NCBI RefSeq assembly: GCF_004363095.1
Contig: NZ_SNYO01000008.1
Location: 124,001 to 188,000 of the forward strand
Direction: 5' to 3'
Length of the DNA: 64,000 nucleotides
DNA from: Actinomycetospora succinea
GTDB taxonomy: Bacteria; Actinomycetota; Actinomycetes; Mycobacteriales; Pseudonocardiaceae
The translations under genes were made by a program, and so were the position numbers. How positions within the stretch are numbered: position 1 is the stretch's first letter; each line of letters starts with the position of its first letter. Shown here piece by piece: positions 8,856 to 16,671 of this stretch. Under the pieces are notes generated by a model that did not search any database, had not been told where the DNA came from, and saw only the letters and a list, made by a program, of their open reading frames with translations.

Positions 8856-9755
8856 GTGGACACCGAGAACGAACTCGCCGCCCTCCTGCGCCGGCAGGAC
8901 GGCGTGCTCACCCGCGCCCAGGCCGTGGCGTGCGGTCTCACCCGCAGGGCGATCGACCATCGCCTCGCCCGAGGTCTCTGGACCCTGCTGTGGCCGCGCG
9001 TCTACCTGTCGTCGGCGCACACGCTCGGTCCGCGGGCCCGGGTGCGGGCGGCGTCCCTCTGGCTCGGCCCGACGGCCACCTTGATCGGCGCCGGGGCGGC
9101 GTGGTGGTGGAAGCTGCTCGACGAGCCGCCCGCGGTCCTGCGCTTCGCCGTGCCGCCGACGCGACGGGTGCGCTCCCGCGGCGGCGTGGAGGTGGTGCGC
9201 CGGGTCCTCGTGGGGTGGGGTGCGACGGTGTCGGGCGTGCGCGTGGTACCGAAGGCGTACGCGGTGGTCGACGCCGCCGCGGAGCTCGGACTGCGGCGCG
9301 GCGCCGAGATCATGGACCGGGCCCTGCTCTCGCGCCGCGTGACCCTCGACGACCTCCGGCGCGCGCACCGCAGCCGGCTCGGACGCCCGGGCTCGGCGAC
9401 CGTCGCCCGGCTCCTCGCGCTCGCCGCGGGCGGGGCCCGCTCCGAGGCCGAGCGCCGCGCGCACCGGCTCCTGCGTGACGCGGGCGTCACCGGCTGGCTC
9501 GCCGACCATCGCGTCGCGGTGCCCGGGTACGGGGTGGCGGTCCTCGACATCGCCTTCCCCGCCGCGCGCGTGGTCGTCGAGGTCGACGGCTGGGCCTACC
9601 ACCGCGACCTGCCGGCGTTCCGCCGCGACCACGCGCGCCAGAACGCGCTCGTCCTCGCGGGATGGACGGTGCTGCGCGTGGACTGGCACGCCCTGGAGGC
9701 CGACCCGGCCGGGGTGCTCGCGACGATCACGTCGGCGACGGCTGCGGCGGCATGA
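8856..9755 (+). CDS. DUF559-type nuclease-like protein with N-terminal AbiEi-like winged helix
   Basis: 299 residues. Residues 1-60 (ELAALLRRQDGVLTRAQAV, then RLARGLWTLLWPRVYL) resemble the winged-helix head of AbiEi-like and related actinobacterial proteins. The C-terminal part carries the Vsr/restriction-endonuclease-like core of DUF559: EAERRAHRLLRDAGVTGW, VLDIAFPAARVVVEVDG (Asp then Glu-Val-Asp metal ligands), HRDLPAFRRDHARQNALVLAGW and VLRVDW. The GTG at 8856 precedes the winged helix directly. No partner antitoxin or methylase is adjacent. The gene is bracketed by two palindromic repeats. Nuclease activity is inferred from motifs only. Confidence 0.8.
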   Translation: MDTENELAALLRRQDGVLTRAQAVACGLTRRAIDHRLARGLWTLLWPRVYLSSAHTLGPRARVRAASLWLGPTATLIGAGAAWWWKLLDEPPAVLRFAVPPTRRVRSRGGVEVVRRVLVGWGATVSGVRVVPKAYAVVDAAAELGLRRGAEIMDRALLSRRVTLDDLRRAHRSRLGRPGSATVARLLALAAGGARSEAERRAHRLLRDAGVTGWLADHRVAVPGYGVAVLDIAFPAARVVVEVDGWAYHRDLPAFRRDHARQNALVLAGWTVLRVDWHALEADPAGVLATITSATAAAA

Positions 9756-9813
9756 TCGCTCCAGGTGCTCCGTCGACCACGTGTCACGGGGTCTGCGGAG
9801 CACCCGGAGCGAT
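9755..9813. repeat. Palindromic repeat, copy 2, downstream of the DUF559 gene
   Basis: The outer stem ATCGCTCC (9755-9762) pairs with 9806-9813, and GGTGCTCCG (9764-9772) pairs with 9796-9804; the inner part is mismatched. The left arm matches copy 1 at 8744 almost base for base over about 30 nt. It begins on the last base of the DUF559 stop and supplies the last codons of the opposite-strand membrane protein gene, so it may also act as a bidirectional terminator between these convergent genes. Confidence 0.85.
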
Positions 9814-10185
9814 CACCGGCCGACGGGCGCGCACCGCCCACCACGCCAGCCCCACCGCCGCCGCGACGATCGCCACGCCGAGCGGCACGTGCACCGCGAG
9901 GACGCCGACGTACCCCAGCGCCACCTGCGCGGTCGCGGCGACGACGAGCCCCGCCGCGACCGCGATCGGCCAGGGCGACAGCCGCCCCGGGCGCCAGGCG
10001 AGCACGGCGGCGGGCACCTGGATCATCGCGACGAGCAGCAGCGTGCCGCCGACCGCCTGGTGCACCGCCAGCCCGGCCTCCGACGCCTGCAGCAGCGCGC
10101 CGGCCGCGACCGGTTGGGCGACGGCCATCGCCGCGTGCAGCACCGTGACGACCCGGAACGCGCCGACCGTCGGTCCCTCACCCAT
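9784..10185 (-). CDS. Small four-helix membrane protein
   Basis: 133 residues with about four hydrophobic helices (roughly 11-33, 39-64, 72-92 and 94-117). It is probably co-transcribed with the multicopper oxidase: its ATG overlaps that stop codon by 8 bp. The last residues (VIAPGAPQTP) are encoded by the repeat at 9755-9813, so the C-terminus may have been altered by repeat insertion. No domain was recognised. A role alongside the copper oxidase is suggested only by position. Confidence 0.7.
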   Translation of the reverse strand: MGEGPTVGAFRVVTVLHAAMAVAQPVAAGALLQASEAGLAVHQAVGGTLLLVAMIQVPAAVLAWRPGRLSPWPIAVAAGLVVAATAQVALGYVGVLAVHVPLGVAIVAAAVGLAWWAVRARRPVIAPGAPQTP

Positions 10186-11614
10186 GAGCGTGGCCGACCA
10201 TCGCGGCAGGCCGCTGACCAGCCCCGACGACGAGGAACTGGAGCATCATCCCGTCGTCCTCGTGGCGGAGCATGTGGCAATGGATCATGTACGGCACCTC
10301 CGGGTCGGCGTACGGACCCACGCGCACCAGCACCCGCACGGTCTGCCCCGGCGGGACGGGCACCGTGTCCTTCCACGCCCGCTCCCCCGGCGCGATCACC
10401 TGCAGCCGGGCGTCGTGCACGTGGATGTTGTGCGGCAGCGTGTGCCGGTTGACGAGCTCCCAGATCTCGGTGGCGCCGGGCTCGAGCACCTCGTCGACGC
10501 GGCTCATGTCCATCGCCCGCCCGTTGATGCGGTTGTTCGACAGCTCGAAGCGGCGGACCCGGGGCGAGACGCCGGAGGACAGCGGGACCTCCCGCGACAG
10601 CACCGCCGGCACCGGGGAAGACGCCTCGAGCCGGTCGGCGGGACGCAGTTCGAGCAGGTCCAGGGTGTCGGCGCCGCCCGCAGCGGTCGCGATCCCGTTG
10701 ACCGCGCCGAGGTCGTCGGGCACCGAGCGCACCATCACCCGCCGGCCCGGCGCGACGTCCACGACGATCTCGGCCCGCTCCCCCGGCGTGAGCGCGACGT
10801 CGGGCACCACGTGCGGCGACGGGAGCAGGCCGCCGTCGGTGCCGACGAGGGTCATCGGGGCGTCCACGGCGAGCCGGTAGCTGCGCGCCGGCGACGCGTT
10901 CAGCACCCGCAGGCGCACCCGGGTGGTGCGCACGTCGAGGTACGGCGCGACCGTGCCGTTGACCAGCACCGTGTCCCCGAGCAGGCCGACCGCGTTGCGG
11001 TGCGCGGTGTCGAAGCTCCCGTCCGGGCCGAAGCTGCGGTCGGTGAGGATCACGGGGACGTCGTCGAGGCCGTAGCGGTCGGGCAGGTCGACGGGCACGT
11101 CGTCGTCGACGAGGAGGAGCCCGGCGAGGCCGCGGTGCACGTGCCGTTCGGTCGCCCCGTGCGGGTGCGGGTGGTACCAGAGCGTCGCCGCGGGCTGGTC
11201 GACGCGCCAGCGTGCCTCCCAGGTCTCCCCCGGCGCGATCGGCTGGTGGGGCCCGCCGTCCATGCGGGCGGGCAGGGTCATGCCGTGCCAGTGGGTGGTC
11301 GTGGTCTCGGGCAGGCGGTTGGTGACCCGGACGACGACCTCCTCGCCGCGCCGGGCCCGGATCGTCGGTCCGCCGAACGGCATGCCGCCGTAGCCCCAGG
11401 TCGGTGTCGTGGGGCCGTCGAGGAAGGCGCTCTCGCCCGGCGCGGCGGTCAGCTCGACGACGCCGTCGCGCACCGGGGCGAGCGGCGGGATCGCGAGAGG
11501 ACGCTGCGCGGGCCGGCGGACCACCGGCGGCGCGCCGGACGAGCACGCGGCGAGCGCGGTGAGGGCGCCGGCGGCGAGCGTCGCGCCGAGGAAGCGGCGC
11601 CGGGAGAGGGTCAC
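10178..11614 (-). CDS. Multicopper oxidase, Tat-exported lipoprotein
   Basis: 478 residues. The N-terminus has a twin-arginine signal (SRRRFLGATLAAGALTALAACS) ending in a lipobox-like Cys, so the enzyme is exported folded and probably lipid-anchored. Copper motifs are complete: THWHGM near residue 110, LWYHPHPHG near 152, HNIHVHD near 397 and MIHCHMLRHEDDGMM near 448, giving the trinuclear centre and the type 1 site. Such CueO/CotA-like oxidases detoxify Cu(I) or oxidise phenols and metals. It leads an operon with the small membrane protein; a two-component pair lies upstream. Confidence 0.92.
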   Translation of the reverse strand: MTLSRRRFLGATLAAGALTALAACSSGAPPVVRRPAQRPLAIPPLAPVRDGVVELTAAPGESAFLDGPTTPTWGYGGMPFGGPTIRARRGEEVVVRVTNRLPETTTTHWHGMTLPARMDGGPHQPIAPGETWEARWRVDQPAATLWYHPHPHGATERHVHRGLAGLLLVDDDVPVDLPDRYGLDDVPVILTDRSFGPDGSFDTAHRNAVGLLGDTVLVNGTVAPYLDVRTTRVRLRVLNASPARSYRLAVDAPMTLVGTDGGLLPSPHVVPDVALTPGERAEIVVDVAPGRRVMVRSVPDDLGAVNGIATAAGGADTLDLLELRPADRLEASSPVPAVLSREVPLSSGVSPRVRRFELSNNRINGRAMDMSRVDEVLEPGATEIWELVNRHTLPHNIHVHDARLQVIAPGERAWKDTVPVPPGQTVRVLVRVGPYADPEVPYMIHCHMLRHEDDGMMLQFLVVGAGQRPAAMVGHAHG

Positions 11615-11680
11615 GGCGCCGAGCGTCGCGAGCCGCGGTCCCTCGGGTCGTCGTCGCGGCGACGTGTCCCCGGCGTACGC

Positions 11681-12352
11681 CTACGGGCGTAGGAGCCCTG
11701 AGGGCACGCACACCCCGGACTCGTAGGCGATGACCACGAGGGTCGCCCGGTCGCGCGCGTCGAGCTTGGTGAGCAGGCGGCCCACGTGCGTGCGGGCGGT
11801 GGCGGCGCTGATGACGAGGCGCGCCGCGATCTCGTCGTTGGTCAGCCCGGCGCCGACCAGGGCGAGCACCTCGCGCTCCCGGGGCGTGAGGACCTTCAGG
11901 CGGGTCGCGCCGGCGAGGGGCTGCGGGCGGGCGGCGAACTCGGCGATGAGCCGTCGGGTCACGGCCGGGGCGAGCAGCGCGTCGCCGCGGGCCACGAGGG
12001 CGATGGCGCGCACGAGGTCGGCGGGCTCGGCGTCCTTGAGCAGGAAGCCGGCCGCGCCCGCGCGCAGGGCGCGGTAGACGTACTCGTCGAGGTCGAAGGT
12101 CGTCAGGACCAGCACGGCCGTGGCCGCGAGCGCGGGGTCCGCGACGATCGTCTCGAGCGCCGCGAGGCCGTCGACGCCGGGCATCCGCACGTCCATCACG
12201 ACCACGTCGGGCCGGGTCTCGCGGACGAGCGCGACGGCCTCGGCGCCGTCCGCGGCCTCGCCCACGACCGCGAACCCGTCCTCGGTCTCCAGCAGCACCC
12301 GCAGGCCGGCGCGGACGAGCTGCTGGTCGTCGGCCAGGACGACCCGGATCAC
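11681..12352 (-). CDS. NarL/LuxR-family response regulator
   Basis: 223 residues. The receiver domain has ADD near residue 7, the phosphoacceptor Asp in VVVMDVRMPGVDG near residue 54 and the Lys in FLLKD near 106. A C-terminal LuxR-type helix-turn-helix follows (LTPREREVLALV to TARTHVGRLLTKL). The GTG start overlaps the stop of the kinase gene by 4 bp, giving a coupled two-component operon. Targets are not evident; the multicopper oxidase starts 67 bp downstream of its stop on the same strand. Confidence 0.93.
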   Translation of the reverse strand: MIRVVLADDQQLVRAGLRVLLETEDGFAVVGEAADGAEAVALVRETRPDVVVMDVRMPGVDGLAALETIVADPALAATAVLVLTTFDLDEYVYRALRAGAAGFLLKDAEPADLVRAIALVARGDALLAPAVTRRLIAEFAARPQPLAGATRLKVLTPREREVLALVGAGLTNDEIAARLVISAATARTHVGRLLTKLDARDRATLVVIAYESGVCVPSGLLRP

Positions 12353-13443
12353 CGCGGCACCGGCAGGGCCGCCTCGACGACGACCCCGGAGGGTCCGGGC
12401 ACCACCGCCGAGCGCCCGCCCAACGCGGCGGCGTGCTCGGCGAGGCCGCGCAGGCCGTGGCCCGGGGTCACCTCGCCGGCGGGCCCGCCGTCGTCGGCGA
12501 CCCGGATCCGCACCTCGCCGCCGTCGTGCTCGAGGTCGACGACGACATGACGTGCCCGGCGGGCGTGGCGCACGGCGTTGGTGACGGCCTCGCGCACGAT
12601 CCGGAACGCGGCGCCGTCGACGGCGGGGTCGGGGCGGCCGGCGCACCCCCGCACCTCGACCTCCACCCCCGCGAGCCCGGCCACGCGAGCGACCTCGTCG
12701 AGGCGGTGCAGCCCCGGGGTCTCGCCCGGGTCGGCGTCGCGGAGCACGCCGAGGACGTTCCGCAGCTCGGCGAGCGCGGCGCTGCTGGCCTGCTTGATCT
12801 CGAGCAGCGCCGCCACGGCCTGCTCCGGGCGCCGGTCGGCGACGTGCGCGCCGACGCCGGCCTGGACCGCGATCATCGCGAGGCTGTGCGAGACGACGTC
12901 GTGCACCTCGCGGGCCACCCGCAGCCGCTCCTGCTCGACGCGACGGCGCGCCTGCTCCTCGGCCCGCTCGACCGCCGCGGTCTGCGCTCGCCGCAGGCCC
13001 CCGACCGCGACGCCGACCGCGACCGTCACGACGATCCACATCACGTGCTCGCGCGCCCCCGCGACGCTGCCGCCGCTGATGACCCGCTCCAGCCCGACCC
13101 ACGCCACGAACAGCACGACCCCGACGGCGACCGAGCGGTGCCAGCTCAGGCGGCTGGCGACGGTGTACATCGCGAGCGCGACCATGAGCGAGGTCGGGCC
13201 GTCGGGGTAGCCGAGCCAGTAGTACGGCGCGACCGCCGCGAGGGTCAGCGCGAGCACCGTCAGCGGTGCCCGGCGCCGCCACACCAGGACGAGCGCGGCC
13301 GCGGCGATGAGCAGTGCGCCGCCGGGCCACCACGGGCGGTCGGCGGGCATCGCCGAGACGGCCGCGCCGGCCAGGCAGCCCGCGCCGAGCAGTGCGGCGA
13401 CGGCGACGTCCGCGTGCGCGGGCCGTCGGACATCCGGGGTCAC
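12349..13443 (-). CDS. Sensor histidine kinase (HisKA_3 type)
   Basis: About 364 residues from the GTG at 13441-13443; an upstream start at 13545 gives a leader that does not look like protein. Five or six membrane helices occupy the first ~150 residues with no large extracellular domain. The dimerisation/phosphoacceptor motif VAREVHDVVSHSLAM follows, then the HATPase domain with the N-box EAVTNAVRHA and HGLRGLAEHA. It pairs with the overlapping NarL-type regulator. The short loops suggest membrane-state or intramembrane sensing, which is an inference. It is divergent from ilvA. Confidence 0.9.
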   Translation of the reverse strand: MTPDVRRPAHADVAVAALLGAGCLAGAAVSAMPADRPWWPGGALLIAAAALVLVWRRRAPLTVLALTLAAVAPYYWLGYPDGPTSLMVALAMYTVASRLSWHRSVAVGVVLFVAWVGLERVISGGSVAGAREHVMWIVVTVAVGVAVGGLRRAQTAAVERAEEQARRRVEQERLRVAREVHDVVSHSLAMIAVQAGVGAHVADRRPEQAVAALLEIKQASSAALAELRNVLGVLRDADPGETPGLHRLDEVARVAGLAGVEVEVRGCAGRPDPAVDGAAFRIVREAVTNAVRHARRARHVVVDLEHDGGEVRIRVADDGGPAGEVTPGHGLRGLAEHAAALGGRSAVVPGPSGVVVEAALPVPR

Positions 13444-13590
13444 CCCGGTGACGCTAGGGAGCGGCCGGGGCCGTGTCGTCAGCGTCGGGACGTACGCGAC
13501 CCGGGGATCCCTCGGGGTCACGCCGGTGCGCGGTCCCGGGGGCACCTACCATCGACGGATCACCCAAGCTGGACGAGGAGCGGGACACCC

Positions 13591-14865
13591 ATGGCGCGCG
13601 ACGGCGGTACGACGTTCGAGAAGCAGGTCCTCGAGGCGTCGGAGCGTCTGGGCGGTATTGCCGAGCGGACCCCGCTGCAGCGCAATCCCCGCCTGTCCGG
13701 CGCCACGGGCACCCAGGTGTGGTTCAAGCGCGAGGACCTCCAGGTCGGGCGCTCCTACAAGCTGCGCGGCGCCTACAACCTCATCAGCCAGCTCGACGAC
13801 GACGCCCGTGCCGCCGGCGTGGTGTGCGCGAGCGCCGGCAACCACGCCCAGGGCTTCGCGTTCGCCTGCGCGGCGCACCGGGTCCGCGGCCGCGTCGTCA
13901 TCCCGTCGACGACCCCGCGCCAGAAGCGCGAGCGGATCGTCGCCCTCGGCGGCGAGATGATCGACCTGGTGGTCGACGGCGACACCTACGACGAGTCCTC
14001 GGCCGCCGCCACGCGCTGGTCCGAGGAGACGGGCGCGACGCTCGTCCCGGCCTTCGACGACACCCGCACCGTGGCCGGCCAGGCGACGGTCGTGGCCGAG
14101 ATCGTCGACCAGCTCGGCGAGGCCCCCGACACCATCGTCGTCCCGGTCGGCGGCGGCGGCCTGCTCGCCGGCACCGCGACCTGGCTGCAGGCCACCCACC
14201 CCCGCACCCGCGTCATCGGCGTCGAGCCCGCCGGCGCGCGCAACGTCGCCGCGGCCCTGCACGCCGGCAGCCCGGTGATGCTCGACGAGCACGGGTTCGA
14301 CCGCTTCGTCGACGGCGCCGCGGTGCGCAAGGCGGGCGCCGTGACCTACCCGCTGATCCGCCGCTCGGGCGCCGAGCTCGTCGCCGTCGACGAGGGCCTG
14401 GTCTGCACCGAGATGCTCGCGCTGTACCAGACCGACGGCATCATCGCCGAGCCCGCGGGCGCGCTGGCCGGTGCGGCGATCCGCCCCGACGGGCCGGGCC
14501 TGGACCTCGTGCCGGGCGAGACCGTGGTCGTCGTCCTCTCCGGCGGCAACAACGACGTCTCGCGCTACGCCGAGGTCATCGAGCGCTCGCTGCGCTTCCA
14601 GGGCCTCAAGCACTACTTCCTCGTCGACTTCCCCCAAGAGCCCGGCGCGCTGCGCCGCTTCCTCGACGAGGTCCTCGGGCCCGACGACGACATCACGCGC
14701 TTCGAGTACGTGAAGAAGGACAACCGCGAGTCCGGGCCGGCGCTCGTCGGTGTCGAGATCGGCTCGCGCGACGACCTGGAGCCGCTCCTGGAGCGGATGG
14801 CGCGCTCGCCCCTGGAGATCGAGGCGCTGGAGCCGGGGTCGGCGGGGTTCCGCTTCCTGGTCTGA
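13591..14865 (+). CDS. ilvA: Threonine ammonia-lyase (threonine deaminase)
   Basis: 424 residues. It is a PLP enzyme converting threonine to 2-oxobutanoate, the first step of isoleucine synthesis. The PLP Lys lies in RSYKLRGAYN near residue 57, followed by CASAGNHAQGFA and the phosphate-binding VPVGGGGLLAG. A C-terminal ACT-like domain starts at LKHYFLVDFPQEPGALRRFL and is the expected site of isoleucine feedback control. The ATG is preceded by GAGGAG at 13575-13580. It is transcribed alone, divergent from the kinase gene. Confidence 0.93.
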   Translation: MARDGGTTFEKQVLEASERLGGIAERTPLQRNPRLSGATGTQVWFKREDLQVGRSYKLRGAYNLISQLDDDARAAGVVCASAGNHAQGFAFACAAHRVRGRVVIPSTTPRQKRERIVALGGEMIDLVVDGDTYDESSAAATRWSEETGATLVPAFDDTRTVAGQATVVAEIVDQLGEAPDTIVVPVGGGGLLAGTATWLQATHPRTRVIGVEPAGARNVAAALHAGSPVMLDEHGFDRFVDGAAVRKAGAVTYPLIRRSGAELVAVDEGLVCTEMLALYQTDGIIAEPAGALAGAAIRPDGPGLDLVPGETVVVVLSGGNNDVSRYAEVIERSLRFQGLKHYFLVDFPQEPGALRRFLDEVLGPDDDITRFEYVKKDNRESGPALVGVEIGSRDDLEPLLERMARSPLEIEALEPGSAGFRFLV

Positions 14866-14875
14866 GGAGCGCCGT

Positions 14876-15388
14876 CTAGAGGGGGCGCGCCCACGGCGTG
14901 GCCGGCGCCGACCACCCGGGGCCCTGGTACGGCTCGCCGTCGGCGTGCCAGCCGCGGCGGGCGTAGAACCTCTGGGCGCCCGTGTTCGCGGTGTAGACCC
15001 AGAGGGTCGCCCGGCTGAAGCCCGCCGCCGCGAGGTGCGCGACGCCCGCATCGTGCAGCGCGCTGCCCGCGCCGGTGCCGATCACCGCGGGGTCGAGGTA
15101 GAGCGTGTAGAGCACCGCCGTGCCGTCGTCGGACGGCTCCGGCTCGCGCGGTGGGCCGACGACGCAGTAGCCCATCACCCGGCCCCGCTCGTCGTCGGCG
15201 ACGAACACCGCCATCGGCTCCGGCGCCGCGATCGCACCGCGCCGGACCTCGGCGATCTCCCCCGCGTCGAGGGCGTCGAGGCGCTCGTCGTCGACGATGC
15301 CGCGGTAGGCGTGCCGCCAGCCCGCGACGGTGATCTCACCGATGCGCTCGGCGTCGGCGTCGACCGCGCGGCGGATGGTCCAGCCCAC
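14876..15388 (-). CDS. GNAT family N-acetyltransferase
   Basis: 170 residues from the GTG that opens the first strand (WTIRRAVDADAERIGEI). The acetyl-CoA-binding motif A region reads YTLYLDPAVIGTGAGSALHDAG; the canonical Arg/Gln-x-x-Gly-x-Gly is degenerate here (IGTGAG). The end (GAQRFYARRGWHADGE) is the typical GNAT C-terminal motif. Substrate unknown. The gene is convergent with ilvA and lies 4 bp downstream of the MFS gene on the same strand, so the two may be co-transcribed. Confidence 0.88.
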   Translation of the reverse strand: MGWTIRRAVDADAERIGEITVAGWRHAYRGIVDDERLDALDAGEIAEVRRGAIAAPEPMAVFVADDERGRVMGYCVVGPPREPEPSDDGTAVLYTLYLDPAVIGTGAGSALHDAGVAHLAAAGFSRATLWVYTANTGAQRFYARRGWHADGEPYQGPGWSAPATPWARPL

Positions 15389-15392
15389 GCCG

Positions 15393-16607
15393 TCAGTCTC
15401 CCGGGCCCGCCGCGGCCCGGGCCGCCGTGACGCGCTCCGGCTCCGGTTCGGACGCCACGGGCGTGACACCGATCGCCGCGAGCGGCGCCAGGGCCACCAC
15501 GGCGAAGCCGACCGCGTAGCTCGAGACGCCGATCAGGGCGCCCAGAGCCGGCGGGGCGATCGTGGCGACGATGTTCTGGGTGGTGTTCTGCACGCCGAGC
15601 GCCCGACCCGACCAGCTCGAGCCGGCGATCTCCGCGGTGGCGGTGAAGGCGAGGCCGTTGTCGGCGACGGTGATCACCGACCCGGCGGCGATCCCGGCGA
15701 CGGCGATCAGCCCGAGGGTGAGGTCGCCGAGGGCGAACACGAGCAGCACCGCGGCGCTGGCCACGGCGAGCTGGCGCATCGGGCGCAGGCGCGAGCCCAC
15801 GCGGTCGGACCACCAGCCGCTCGCGATGCGCCCGCCGGCCCCGGCGATCTGCGCGCCCGCGACGAAGACGCCCGCGACGCCCGGCGACCAGCCCTGCTCG
15901 CGCACGAGGTACTCCAGGGAGAACGCCGACACCGCGAACTGCGGCAGCACGAGCAGCGCGCTCGCCGCGTGCACCCGGGGCAGGACCGGGCTGCGGTACG
16001 GCGAGGCCGGTGGGGCCTCGCCCGGCGCGCGCGGGACGCGCGGCGGGTCGGCGGCGACGAGCACCACGACCACCGCGCACACGAGGCAGGCGAGCGCGGG
16101 CCACCCGAGGGCAGGCAGCGGGCCCTCGCGCGCCGCGAGGGTCGGCAGCACGAGCCCGGCGAAGGCGACCCCGAGCGGCTGCGCGGTCTGGCGGATCCCC
16201 ATGGCGAGGCCGCGCTCGTCGACGTCGAACCAGCCCATGATCAGGCGCCCGCTCGCGGCGTTGACCGACGCCGCACCGACGCCGGCGAACACGAGCAGCG
16301 CGACGGTGGTCGTCAGCGAGGGCGGCGCGAGGAGGGCGAGAACCCCGGTCACCGCGCCGCAGGCGCCCAGCCCGACGGCCATCGGGAGGCGCTCGCCGAC
16401 CCGGTCGACGACGGCGCCCCACGCGATCAGCGCCATGAGCAGGCCGAGCGTCGGGGCCGCGACGACGATCCCGACCGCCGCGAGCGACAGGCCGCGCTCG
16501 TCGCGCAGGCTCGGCACGAGGAAGGGGACGCCGTACACCATCGCGGACGCGGCCGTCTGCGCCGCGACGCCGGCGGCGAGGACGGCCCAGCGTCGACGGG
16601 ATCGCAC
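15393..16607 (-). CDS. MFS transporter
   Basis: About 404 residues with twelve predicted helices. The loop 2-3 signature WGAVVDRVGERLPM is clear, and the second half repeats it as SGWWSDRVGSRLRPM. The GTG at 16605-16607 is preceded by an AGGGAG site; a GTG at 16658 would add 17 residues. Helix pattern and the phrase RLIMGWFDVDERGLAMGIRQTAQPLG resemble nitrate/oxalate-type or monocarboxylate MFS carriers. Substrate unknown. It is probably transcribed with the downstream GNAT gene. Confidence 0.88.
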   Translation of the reverse strand: MRSRRRWAVLAAGVAAQTAASAMVYGVPFLVPSLRDERGLSLAAVGIVVAAPTLGLLMALIAWGAVVDRVGERLPMAVGLGACGAVTGVLALLAPPSLTTTVALLVFAGVGAASVNAASGRLIMGWFDVDERGLAMGIRQTAQPLGVAFAGLVLPTLAAREGPLPALGWPALACLVCAVVVVLVAADPPRVPRAPGEAPPASPYRSPVLPRVHAASALLVLPQFAVSAFSLEYLVREQGWSPGVAGVFVAGAQIAGAGGRIASGWWSDRVGSRLRPMRQLAVASAAVLLVFALGDLTLGLIAVAGIAAGSVITVADNGLAFTATAEIAGSSWSGRALGVQNTTQNIVATIAPPALGALIGVSSYAVGFAVVALAPLAAIGVTPVASEPEPERVTAARAAAGPGD

Positions 16608-16671
16608 GGCTCCCTGTTCTACGCCTCCGGCGCCCACGTCGCAGGAAATCCGTCCCACATCGTGAGACGAC

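Noticed and set aside
8856..9755. A complete AbiE-type toxin-antitoxin system
   Set aside because: Only the AbiEi-like winged helix is seen, fused to a DUF559 core; no AbiEii nucleotidyltransferase gene lies next to it.
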